Assembly (NCBI GenBank): GCA_020635075.1
Contig: JACKAM010000002.1
Coordinates: 496,001-560,000 of the forward strand
Direction of reading: 5' to 3'
DNA: 64,000 nt
Source: Pseudobdellovibrionaceae bacterium
GTDB taxonomy: Bacteria; Bdellovibrionota; Bdellovibrionia; Bdellovibrionales; UBA1609
Shown here: piece by piece, positions 50,719 to 59,343 of the stretch
Layout: each line of letters begins with the position of its first letter
Position numbering within the stretch: the stretch's first letter is position 1
Made by a program: the position numbers and the translations under genes
Notes under the pieces: model-generated
Database searches by the model: none
What the model was told of the DNA's origin: nothing
What the model saw: the letters and a program-made list of their open reading frames with translations, nothing else

Positions 50719-52224
50719 TTATCGCTCATCCTTTAGGGTTTTTCGGGCCTCGGCAATCGCTTCTTCCATGGCAACCTCAAAGAGACTACCCTCCATCTTG
50801 AGTTTTACAGGAGCCGAAACATGGTAGGCGACGTCAAACTCAAAACCCGGCCCCTTATACTCGGCCTTCTCCTGGCTCAGACTTTTGAGAAAGCCCTCTA
50901 GGCCAACCTGCTGAAGTGGGGTTAACTTGGAAACCGACCAAATAGCATCATCACCGCTTTGGTAAACCTGAACTTCGGGCTTTGGACCATACCTCTCTAA
51001 GGATTCCACAAGCGCTCTGCGAACACCCCTGATGCGATCTTCCATGGCTTTCGTAGTCGCATCAAACGTGGATTCAAGCTGGCCTAGGTAGGCCCCTCTC
51101 ATCACCCAACGATCAAGTGCTTTATATCCTGTAAACCCCAGATTTCTGACATCTGTAATGAAAACATAGTCTGCATTGCTAGAGTTAACCTTGAAAACAC
51201 GCCTTTCCAACTCCCAACTTCCTCGAAAGCGACCAAAGGGCTCGGCTTTTCGATAGTTAACAAACTCTTCTAAGGAACGGGGCAACTGGGACGCATCTGC
51301 ATGGGGAAGATACTCGGCACTGCGCAAAATATCCAAATATGTTAGCGCCACTTCGTAAAGGTGACTGAGCCGCAGCGAATTGAGCCAGGACGACATTGCT
51401 TCCATTCCATTTGGCTTGGCTGTGGCATTTCGCAGGTACTGAAGTAAGTCATCAATTGAAAGGCCCCTCTTGGATAGGCCATCAACCAGTTGCCGCCTTA
51501 TAGAAGAGGCAAAATTGGAAAAGGCTATTTCATTGGCCAGGGCCGCGCGGGGAATACGCCTGGTATTTTGCAAGCTTAAGTTCAAAGAGGCAATTCCCTT
51601 ACTCTTTCCTTCAGATAAAGAAACATTCTCCCGCAAAAACTTTGGCCAATTGAAGTCCCGACCAGTCGCAATCGCGAGACCAGCCACGTCTTCCGCGACC
51701 TTCTCAATGACGGGCTCAAGGACATCCGAACGAAACACATTTAGATCGGCCGGAAACCATACAAACAGTCTCTTAAAGTTACTGAATACGATTCCCCTTC
51801 CAGGATAATAATTCTGCAATCTCTGATGAAGTCTGATTTTGAATGCCTCAAGAAACATTTCGGTCTGGGAAATCCCCAATATCGACTCATTGAGATTCTT
51901 AATGTTTCGAATCTCAACCCCGACGACTCGATCACCAGCCTTGTGGGTGCGCCAGTAGCCTCGCGCATTCTGCCCCTGTTGACTTTGAATGGAAAAGACC
52001 TCACCAAGACTTGCGCCGATAGCAGGTATATTCTTATCGCCTAATATGATTTCAGAAGAAGAAAAACGAAAGGATTGCTCGCGAGGGGTGTTGCCAAACA
52101 AAATCGTGCGAAACCCCGCCCGAACCCACGATCGGCAGTCGCCTGCGCCCCAGCTCTTCCCGGAGCAAACTACAAATAGACTCCCTATCAATGGGAGAAT
52201 GACCCAGCGCCTAACTATACCCAT
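50719..52224 (-). CDS. Secreted protein of unknown function
   Basis: 501 residues, signal peptide with WVILPLIGSLFVVCSGKSWG-A. The mature protein is soluble and mixed alpha-beta, with GDCRSWVRAGFRTILFG near its start, LEEFVNYRKAEPFGRF in the middle and few cysteines. No membrane-spanning segment other than the signal is seen. I do not recognise a family. AGGTGG precedes the ATG. It converges on the secreted protease through a shared terminator. Confidence 0.65.
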   Translation of the reverse strand: MGIVRRWVILPLIGSLFVVCSGKSWGAGDCRSWVRAGFRTILFGNTPREQSFRFSSSEIILGDKNIPAIGASLGEVFSIQSQQGQNARGYWRTHKAGDRVVGVEIRNIKNLNESILGISQTEMFLEAFKIRLHQRLQNYYPGRGIVFSNFKRLFVWFPADLNVFRSDVLEPVIEKVAEDVAGLAIATGRDFNWPKFLRENVSLSEGKSKGIASLNLSLQNTRRIPRAALANEIAFSNFASSIRRQLVDGLSKRGLSIDDLLQYLRNATAKPNGMEAMSSWLNSLRLSHLYEVALTYLDILRSAEYLPHADASQLPRSLEEFVNYRKAEPFGRFRGSWELERRVFKVNSSNADYVFITDVRNLGFTGYKALDRWVMRGAYLGQLESTFDATTKAMEDRIRGVRRALVESLERYGPKPEVQVYQSGDDAIWSVSKLTPLQQVGLEGFLKSLSQEKAEYKGPGFEFDVAYHVSAPVKLKMEGSLFEVAMEEAIAEARKTLKDER

Positions 52225-52326
52225 TTTGCCACCTGCGGTTGTAGCAGCAATACCCCTGCCTCTCCGAGGCCCAATCTAGACGCCAATGAGACCCTGCCGA
52301 TGGTAAAAAAGAAAGGGGGAAGCCGA

Positions 52327-52381
52327 AAAAGGGAAGTGGCTGGATTTACTCGGTTTCCCTATCTCCAGCCTTCCCTTTTGT
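52327..52381 (-). terminator. Terminator of the small secreted protein gene
   Basis: On the minus strand AAAAGGGAAGGCTGG and CCAGCC-AC-TTCCCTTTTT form a long stem with one bulge around a 21-base loop, followed by T. It lies 18 bases after the stop at 52399. Confidence 0.7.
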
Positions 52382-52398
52382 CCCCTAGTTGGTGAGTC

Positions 52399-52833
52399 CT
52401 ATCGGTTTGAACAGACGTAGCCCTCGCCCAGCTCAATCAATCCGTTGGTATCAAGTTTTCCGCCAGGAAAGGTGGCCCCGAGGTGAGCTGCCACAAAGGT
52501 TCTGCCATTCATGGAAAGATAGGTGAACACACCGTAGCCGTTAGGCTCACCGTTTACAAATTTCATTAGAGTCGTACTGCCATCAGGGGACTGAATGGTC
52601 TCCTGGTGGATCAGCCGAAAGGTCGCCACTTGCCCCGTAGGTGATACCGATCGCGACAGCTCATACCAGGAATGAACAGGACCACCTGGCGCGGACGTTG
52701 AAAAGTGATCAAGAGACCAGGCAGGACCATTCATCACAGAGCTGCAACTAAACACTGGCATGTGGAGGCCTGTTGCCAAAGCCATCTGACCCATGGCTAC
52801 AGTAGCAAACAAAGAAATTAACACTTTTTTCAT
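52399..52833 (-). CDS. Small secreted protein
   Basis: 144 residues with a signal peptide (VLISLFATVAMGQMALA-T). Two cysteines in the mature part (FSCSS and YVCSN) could form one disulfide. ATG 52833 is preceded by GAGGAG; the frame reaches back to 52863. It is apparently monocistronic with its own terminator. No family recognised. Confidence 0.68.
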   Translation of the reverse strand: MKKVLISLFATVAMGQMALATGLHMPVFSCSSVMNGPAWSLDHFSTSAPGGPVHSWYELSRSVSPTGQVATFRLIHQETIQSPDGSTTLMKFVNGEPNGYGVFTYLSMNGRTFVAAHLGATFPGGKLDTNGLIELGEGYVCSNR

Positions 52834-53054
52834 AAAAAACTCCTCTTCTCTAAAAACAACCAACCCTCACTGGGCACTGGATATTCCTGGCACATTCAAC
52901 TTGCTCAGAAAAGAACTGTGGGACATTTAAAAACTTTTCGTTGAAAAGAGAACTGTTACCCCTTCCATTTTGGAAGCAAATGAATAAAGGGAATGGTCCA
53001 GTTTGCCACCCACCCTTGCCCCCCAGTGAACCGAATGCCATAATTAGGCGCAGC

Positions 53055-53648
53055 ATGAACACACAAGGCGCGTTGGCGAATCCGGATCATATTATCCTCA
53101 TTTCTGAGGCCGTACCCCAGAATATCTGCCGAAAAACAATCGAACTGTTTGAGAACGACTCCAAGGTGAAGCCAGGCCTCGTCTATGATGCCAATGGCGG
53201 GCTTGTCGAGAGTGCCGATAAAAAGAGCCTAGAGCTGGTTATTGATCACCAAGACTCTCAATGGGAACCCATTCATCAAGCTTTGCGGCAGGCCATCGTG
53301 CAAGGGGTAGTGGAATATATCAAAGATCGCCCCGGACTCCAGGTCGCTCCCCTACAGAATACGGCATTTAAAATCAAAAAGTATCTGCAGGGGCAGGGTG
53401 AGTTTACCTGGCACTTTGATGCCTTGTCGGCTGCTACCAGATCTCGACAACTGGCACTCATCATTTATCTCAATACAGTAACTGAAGGAGGGGAGACGGA
53501 GTTCTTTCACCAGGGAATCAAAATCAAACCCAAATGTGGAGACCTAGCTCTGTTTCCACCCTTTTGGACCCATATGCACTGCGGGCAAGTCCCTAAATCA
53601 GGTCCTAAGTTTATCATCACATCGTTTGTTGAATTCAAGGGCCTTTAG
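53055..53648 (+). CDS. 2-oxoglutarate/Fe(II)-dependent oxygenase (prolyl-4-hydroxylase-like)
   Basis: 197 residues. Iron ligands HxD in FTWHFDALS, then the distal His in THMHCGQVP, with a 2-oxoglutarate-binding basic residue (Lys in GPKFII) ten residues later. LIIYLNTVTEGGETEFFHQG is the typical strand-turn of the P4H/PKHD-type group. It would hydroxylate a protein or small-molecule substrate in the cytoplasm. ATG 53055 is chosen; the frame extends to 52941 but that part is not domain-like. Confidence 0.83.
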   Translation: MNTQGALANPDHIILISEAVPQNICRKTIELFENDSKVKPGLVYDANGGLVESADKKSLELVIDHQDSQWEPIHQALRQAIVQGVVEYIKDRPGLQVAPLQNTAFKIKKYLQGQGEFTWHFDALSAATRSRQLALIIYLNTVTEGGETEFFHQGIKIKPKCGDLALFPPFWTHMHCGQVPKSGPKFIITSFVEFKGL

Positions 53649-53680
53649 CTCGATTGCGCTCAAGGCCCAAGTTCGATCGA

Positions 53681-54298
53681 CTATTCTTCAATTGCGACAG
53701 TGATTTTTCCAACGCTGACTTGGTAAACGTTAGAACCGATTGCACCAGTTCCAACCGCAGTCATGCTTTTGACCGAGTATGGAAATTTAGTGGCCGAGCG
53801 CCCACCCCTTACCGACTTATTGCCAGTGAAATCAATCAGCGACACATAGGGGCTCGCACTTATGTGTTCAAATGTTTGGAATCCAGCTTCCGCCATGATG
53901 GTCGCAAATGCTGCCTGGTGCACGCGCAGGCTGGAATTGTTAATGTAAGTGTAGGCTCCATACCAATCCTCATGAATTAAATCGAAATCATCGCCTTCAC
54001 CAATGAGTCCCGCCAGAGAGTGAGTGCCTACCTCTAGCTTGACGTAATCATCAACTCTAAACTCCCATTCATTGTTATTCGCATCTTCACAGGATGACTC
54101 CAGAACGTTGGGAAGAATTTTGAATAAAACCTGGTGTTCGATTTGATCATCATAGTTGAGCACATTAACCGCTCTAATGGTTAATTCGGCACTTAAGCCG
54201 TCGTTGAGCTCGGCCAATTCCTGGATACAGTTGTGATTGACCGCATAAGCACTCGCCTGGGCGATCACTAAAGACAATATGCCTGCCAATATTTTCAC
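53681..54298 (-). CDS. Secreted protein, third gene of TIGR02147 operon
   Basis: 205 residues with a signal peptide (ILAGILSLVIAQASAYA-V). The mature part is a beta-rich domain with two cysteines (NHNCIQE and SSCEDAN). It starts at GTG 54298, sharing the G of the preceding stop (TAGTG), so translation is coupled. No family recognised. Regulator and neighbours suggest it is a condition-specific exported protein. Confidence 0.7.
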   Translation of the reverse strand: MKILAGILSLVIAQASAYAVNHNCIQELAELNDGLSAELTIRAVNVLNYDDQIEHQVLFKILPNVLESSCEDANNNEWEFRVDDYVKLEVGTHSLAGLIGEGDDFDLIHEDWYGAYTYINNSSLRVHQAAFATIMAEAGFQTFEHISASPYVSLIDFTGNKSVRGGRSATKFPYSVKSMTAVGTGAIGSNVYQVSVGKITVAIEE

Positions 54299-54702
54299 TA
54301 CTTCCTCCTTAAGGTAATTACTGTTGGTCTAACGTATTCTTTCAAATGTTTGTATGTCTTATTCAACATCCACCCTCGACAGCTGTCGCCCACCCACGAC
54401 AACACCATTCCGGGCCACAGCTGCTCCTGACGACAGAATCGAGTGGCTCCACAGTTTTTGCCACTCGTGCTCAAGCAAAAGAAGTCGCCCTGCCCCAGAT
54501 GTCGAGGCATCCTGACAATCACATCTTCAACTCCCTTTTCCATTCCAATCCTACTCTCCAAAGGAATATCTAGGTAATAGGATTGGCTCATATTGAAGAA
54601 GGTCTTATTGTTGGGATTTCCTTGATCCACCCCAGCCATGGATCCAATCCCAAGGTAAAAAGCCGCTAACAAAAGCAAGGTTTGTTGTATCTTTTTTCTC
54701 AC
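54298..54702 (-). CDS. Secreted cysteine-rich protein, second gene of TIGR02147 operon
   Basis: 134 residues with an N-terminal signal helix (QTLLLLAAFYLGIGSMAG). The mature part has four cysteines (FFCLS, KNCGATRFC, DSCRGW), suggesting two disulfides in the periplasm or outside. Starts at GTG 54702 overlapping the regulator stop (GTGA). No family recognised. Confidence 0.7.
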   Translation of the reverse strand: MRKKIQQTLLLLAAFYLGIGSMAGVDQGNPNNKTFFNMSQSYYLDIPLESRIGMEKGVEDVIVRMPRHLGQGDFFCLSTSGKNCGATRFCRQEQLWPGMVLSWVGDSCRGWMLNKTYKHLKEYVRPTVITLRRK

Positions 54703-55532
54703 CGACTACCGCCCGGCTTGATTTCAAAAAAAGACATTTGCAGCTGAAATGCTTTTGTCGAGTTTAGGTCCTCGAACTCATGCTCAATATCCCGCCTAAA
54801 CTTCTCGAATCTTCTTTCGATTTCGGACATCCTTTTGGGGTCACATAGAAATGTTCGACCACCATGAATGCGCGTCTCAGCCGGTGAATGAAGAGATTCC
54901 GTCGCCGCCTCAAGAAGATGACGATGGGTTTGCGCCAACCATTTATTGTGAAGATAGCTACCCGTCTTGATACTCGGAGCCCGAGCCTTGACTTCACTTC
55001 CATCCCAAAGCCAGAGTCCACTCTGCAAGAGAACTTCCATGCGTCTGCGGATCTCCTCCTTGTCGACCTCGCCTCCGAACTCGCGGTGAATCCAGTCGAC
55101 GTGGAACTTGAACTGTGTCGATTGAGCAAGAAGATATATTTTCAGGTTAATGAGATCCGATAGAATTTCGACATGATCGGCTGGCATTTGTTCGACGGAT
55201 GAATCGGCCTTGCGAAGCATCACCAATCTATCTTGAAGATGCCGTTTCCTGAGGGAATTGTCAGTGGTCTCCAACTCAACAGCCGTCACCAGGCAATCCG
55301 TCTCTAAGTCGTTAAGGTCCAAACCAGCGGCAAAACGATAGGCGAAGTCGACAGACAGATTTCTCTTACCTTTTACAACTAGATTAAAATAAGAAGGTGA
55401 CTGAATTCCCGCACGCTGCGCAAAATAACGAGCAGAAAACTGAGGCTTTAATCTCTTGAGAGTTTTGAACTTGTGGTTCAAAAACTCTCTATAGCCCTGA
55501 AAGTCAAAAAACGACCCTTGGCCCTCGGCCAC
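54699..55532 (-). CDS. TIGR02147-family regulator
   Basis: 277 residues. The pattern FFDFQGYREFLNHKFKTLKR, then FAQRAGIQSPSYFNLVVKG (an HTH-like stretch), and the C-terminal run of charged helices are typical of TIGR02147, a family found mainly in Bdellovibrio and Fibrobacter. It probably regulates its own operon; the exact binding site is not seen. GTG 55532 has GGGGG upstream; an earlier GTG at 55544 lacks a ribosome site. It leads a three-gene overlapping unit. Confidence 0.82.
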   Translation of the reverse strand: MAEGQGSFFDFQGYREFLNHKFKTLKRLKPQFSARYFAQRAGIQSPSYFNLVVKGKRNLSVDFAYRFAAGLDLNDLETDCLVTAVELETTDNSLRKRHLQDRLVMLRKADSSVEQMPADHVEILSDLINLKIYLLAQSTQFKFHVDWIHREFGGEVDKEEIRRRMEVLLQSGLWLWDGSEVKARAPSIKTGSYLHNKWLAQTHRHLLEAATESLHSPAETRIHGGRTFLCDPKRMSEIERRFEKFRRDIEHEFEDLNSTKAFQLQMSFFEIKPGGSR

Positions 55533-55685
55533 CGATACCCCCACTCAATTCTTAGACACCCATGATTCTAGACACCACCAGGGGACGAGCGCAATCACCA
55601 GTGGACAAAAGCGTGCACGCTTGTGCACAAAAATTTTGCGCAGTGAAATCAAACAGATGTGCATGACGCCGGTCAAAAAAGTGGG

Positions 55686-56939
55686 CTAGAGTTTTCGTAC
55701 CGATACTTCTACTGAGAAATCCGGGCGAGTGGTCACAGCCTCGATCTTGATATTGTTGTTTGGGTCAAATATCCCATCACCAGGGTTCACGAAGCCATCA
55801 AGTGAATCATAGAGTGAGTACTCGTGAACATCGTACTGGAGACTGTTCGGCCGGGAATCTAAAAGATAAGTGGTCACGCAGCGCCCGTTCAGAAAAAATC
55901 CTCCACGTACTTGAACACCAGACGGGTCCACGCTCGGCAAAACTTTCGATTTCGTACTGGTGATCTTGTTGTAGTGTTTGGCCAAATTGGCTTCCAGCTC
56001 ACTTAATCTTCGATTAAACCCTCGGCTCGTTCGATTCTCCACATAGAGAGCAGAGATAGTCACCTGGTTGACGATTGGAATTGATGCCGCCAAGGAGATC
56101 TTTAGCGCCACCGTTCCCCTTCCGTCTTCATAGGGCGCAATGACAAATCGCCTTTCCTCTCCCGGCCGGATCTCATCCGAGTGAATTTCTTCCATTCTTC
56201 CTGCCATCCAACCCAAATACTCCTTATGGCAGGCCGCATGGTGAAGAGCCGATTTATAAAAACCCTCACCCCCCATAATCTGGAACATATCGGCAATTCC
56301 TTCCTGCTTACACCCCTTTGAGCTCGCCGACAGAGTTTGATTTCCACAGTCAAACAAATTGCCGTGTCCGCGGATACCAAGGCCATGTCCCAATTCATGA
56401 GCAATAACGGATGAAGTGATTCCTGTAAGATTCTGGTAGGGAAGCTGAGGATGAACAAATCGGTTGGCAAGGGCCGCAAATGACAGACTCACATGAATGC
56501 GTCCTTGAGGGGTTTCATAAGACTCTTTGCCAAACGTCGAGTGACCCAGGAAGTGACACTTTTCTGGTTGATTGTAGTAGAGGACAAGAAATCGATCATA
56601 ATCAGAAAAACGAAAGTGAGGAGACAAAAACTCAAACAGGTCCGTATCGGAAATCTCACACTTCTCCGAGTCAGGGTAATCGTACCAACCCAGAGCCCGG
56701 CCCTCCAGATGGGTCAGACCATAAGAAGACTCTTGGATGAAGTTACTAACCGAGTAAGTGGCGTGAAAAATGGCCTCCTCTATCACCCGAGGCGAGGGGC
56801 GATTTGGATCGCGATCGAAGTCAATGAGGACCACCCCTAGGCGCTGTGGTCCCAAAACTGGTTCAATTACCGCATTGGCAATAACTGGAAAGCTGATACA
56901 CAATAGAACTAGAGAAATGCCAAGGATGGCGCGAATCAT
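55686..56939 (-). CDS. Secreted zinc metalloprotease, M11 (gametolysin)-like
   Basis: About 417 residues with a signal peptide (SLVLLCISFPVIANA-V). The zinc site is VIAHELGHGLGIRGHGN (HExxHxxGxxGH), followed by a Met-turn candidate in FQIMGGEG and CHKEYLGW, as in M11/M6-type secreted peptidases. The C-terminal part is beta-rich. ATG 56939 has GGGGGT upstream; the frame opens at TTG 56951. Probably exported for extracellular protein breakdown. Confidence 0.83.
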   Translation of the reverse strand: MIRAILGISLVLLCISFPVIANAVIEPVLGPQRLGVVLIDFDRDPNRPSPRVIEEAIFHATYSVSNFIQESSYGLTHLEGRALGWYDYPDSEKCEISDTDLFEFLSPHFRFSDYDRFLVLYYNQPEKCHFLGHSTFGKESYETPQGRIHVSLSFAALANRFVHPQLPYQNLTGITSSVIAHELGHGLGIRGHGNLFDCGNQTLSASSKGCKQEGIADMFQIMGGEGFYKSALHHAACHKEYLGWMAGRMEEIHSDEIRPGEERRFVIAPYEDGRGTVALKISLAASIPIVNQVTISALYVENRTSRGFNRRLSELEANLAKHYNKITSTKSKVLPSVDPSGVQVRGGFFLNGRCVTTYLLDSRPNSLQYDVHEYSLYDSLDGFVNPGDGIFDPNNNIKIEAVTTRPDFSVEVSVRKL

Positions 56940-57006
56940 GGATACCCCCAAAAATTACAAGTCAGTCCAATCATAGGTAACAAGGAATTTGGGAATCAAG
57001 AAAAGC

Positions 57007-59343
57007 TTACTGATTTTCGCTGGCGGAAAGGTGCACCATCAAGATCTCCTCCGGAGTGGCTGGAGATCTCAGGGGCAAAACATTCTTCCCATGACGGTAA
57101 CGAAGGGCGTCTTTGACTGCCGTCCATACCGATGCGCTCAACAGGAAGGGTGGCTCTCCAACCGCTTTGGAGCGAGCTACGTTCTGAGTGTTCGAATCAC
57201 TGGGAATCAACTCCACATTAAACTCCCTTGGCACATCCTGAACATTGGGAATCTTATAGGTCGTCGGTGAGTGCGTCAGCAACTCTCCCTTTTCGCTGGT
57301 CTTGAGGCACTCGGTCGTCACCCATCCCATTCCCTGAACAAAGGCTCCCGTCACCTGTCCTTCGTCAATACCAGGATTGATCGGTCTTCCCAAGTCCATG
57401 AGAATATCCGTTCTTAATACCTTCACCTGGCCCGTCCACTCGTCAACCTCGACTTCACTCGCCGCCACGCCGGTTGTGTAATAGGCAAATGCCTTCCCTT
57501 TGGACTTGGCCTTGTCAAAGGCGAGACCCTCGGTCTTGTAGTGGGCGTAATCATTAAGAGAGAGTCGATTACGATAGGCCAGACGGACGAGCTCCTCCCA
57601 CTTCATATCCTTTTTGGAAGGCACATGAACGATGTGACCCTCACGAAATTCGAAGTCCGCCCGTCGCAAGGCCTTGCTATCGAAAGGGGGGCACTCATGG
57701 TTTTCACTAATCGGTGTTCCGGCGAGAATATTTTGATAAAGCCAACAAAGACGATCCAAAATCTTCTCACAGGCAAGCAGGGCGGCAGCCCCATTTATGT
57801 CTGAGCCACTGGATGCTGCTGTGGGTGAGGTGTTGGCATTTTTTTCCGTTGACGTTGCCATCACATTCACCCGACAAGGATCAAGGCCAAAAGAATGGGC
57901 GACAATCTGTTTAATCTTAGTGTTAACCCCCTGGCCCATCTCGGTCGCGCCTGTCGAGACCTGAACACTACCATCCAGGTGAACGTTCACCAAAGCATTA
58001 CCCTGATTCAGAAACCGCGAAGTGAAAGCAATACCAAACTTGGTGGCTGTAACAGAAAGACCTCGAACCTTACCCACTGAATTTTGATTGAACTGATCAA
58101 TCTCCTGGCGGCGCTTTCGATAGTGGCACTTGTCTGCAATAGACTTAAACAAATCTGGAAGAATGTTATTTGTCACAATTTGACCATAGTGAGTGCGGTT
58201 GCGTTCATCAACCCCATAACAGTTGAGTCGCCGAATCTCTAGAGCATCACTACCCAAAAATATTGCGATATCCTCACATATACTCTCAATAGTCATCAAT
58301 CCCTGAGGTCCACCAAATCCACGAAAAGCTGTGTTGGATGGTGTATTGGTACAACAGACAAAACCCTCCAGGTGGACATTTTCCAAAAAATAGGCGCCAT
58401 CGATATGAAAAAGGGCTCTGTCCAATATCGAAGGTGATAAATCCAGGTAGGCCCCGCCATCTGCATAGAGCTTCGCTTTAAGGCCCAGAATCCGACCCTC
58501 TTGATCAAACGCCACCTGGTAGTGGTTTTTGAAGGGATGCCTCTTCCCTGTCATCTTCATGTCATCATCTTTAGACAACACAACCCTGGCCGGTTCCTGA
58601 AAGATCTTGGCCACCAAGGCCGCCATAGCAGCAAAAGGGGCCGCTTGGCTTTCCTTGCCACCGAAGGCTCCACCCATTCGCTTCACTACACAAACCACTT
58701 GATGATGGCTAAGTCCCAAAGCCTCTGCCACCACCCTTTGGGTTTCTGCTGGGTGTTGGGAACTGGCATGAACTTCAATCTGACCACCCTCCTGCGGATA
58801 AGCCACACTCGCCTGAGACTCCAAATAAAAGTGGTCCTGCCCTCCGCACTCGAACACGCCACTCAGATGATGAGCGGCATCAGCAAATGCTTGATCCACA
58901 TTACCACTGACAAAGGGATTTGCCGTGTACAGAAATCGTCTCTGTTCAATAGCCTGATCCAATTTCAGGATAGGGTCTGTCTGTTCAATATCAAATTGCA
59001 CAAGCCTGCCTGCGCGATCTAAAGCCTCATGAGTTTCACCCACCAATAAGACTGCTGGCTCTCCGAAGTAGCCGATCTCCTCATCAACCAAAATGGGTTG
59101 ATCTTCAACAATGCTTCCCCATCTGTTATGGGACAAATGTTTCGCCGAGCAAAAGCCGCGAATTCCGGGAACCCTTAGAGCTGAGGAAACATCATATGAC
59201 TTCAGTCTTCCTGATGGGGCAGGGACTCCGACTGGGAGGACCAAAAGCTCCCCCTGATGTCTTGGTCGATCATCGATAAAAACACTTTCGCCAGTGACGT
59301 GACTTCTAGCGGAATCATGGGGAATGTTCTGACCAAGACTCAT
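57007..59343 (-). CDS. xdhB: Xanthine dehydrogenase, molybdopterin subunit
   Basis: 778 residues. It holds the Mo-pterin site that oxidises hypoxanthine and xanthine to urate. Residues known from Rhodobacter capsulatus XDH are all present: Glu231 in GGAFGGKES (Glu232), Arg309 in LDRALFH (Arg310), AFRGFGGPQ, TEMGQGVNTKI and the catalytic Glu in KAVGEPPF. The Arg/Glu pair argues for purine rather than aldehyde or CO substrates. The start overlaps xdhA by four bases. No xdhC follows. Confidence 0.93.
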   Translation of the reverse strand: MSLGQNIPHDSARSHVTGESVFIDDRPRHQGELLVLPVGVPAPSGRLKSYDVSSALRVPGIRGFCSAKHLSHNRWGSIVEDQPILVDEEIGYFGEPAVLLVGETHEALDRAGRLVQFDIEQTDPILKLDQAIEQRRFLYTANPFVSGNVDQAFADAAHHLSGVFECGGQDHFYLESQASVAYPQEGGQIEVHASSQHPAETQRVVAEALGLSHHQVVCVVKRMGGAFGGKESQAAPFAAMAALVAKIFQEPARVVLSKDDDMKMTGKRHPFKNHYQVAFDQEGRILGLKAKLYADGGAYLDLSPSILDRALFHIDGAYFLENVHLEGFVCCTNTPSNTAFRGFGGPQGLMTIESICEDIAIFLGSDALEIRRLNCYGVDERNRTHYGQIVTNNILPDLFKSIADKCHYRKRRQEIDQFNQNSVGKVRGLSVTATKFGIAFTSRFLNQGNALVNVHLDGSVQVSTGATEMGQGVNTKIKQIVAHSFGLDPCRVNVMATSTEKNANTSPTAASSGSDINGAAALLACEKILDRLCWLYQNILAGTPISENHECPPFDSKALRRADFEFREGHIVHVPSKKDMKWEELVRLAYRNRLSLNDYAHYKTEGLAFDKAKSKGKAFAYYTTGVAASEVEVDEWTGQVKVLRTDILMDLGRPINPGIDEGQVTGAFVQGMGWVTTECLKTSEKGELLTHSPTTYKIPNVQDVPREFNVELIPSDSNTQNVARSKAVGEPPFLLSASVWTAVKDALRYRHGKNVLPLRSPATPEEILMVHLSASENQ

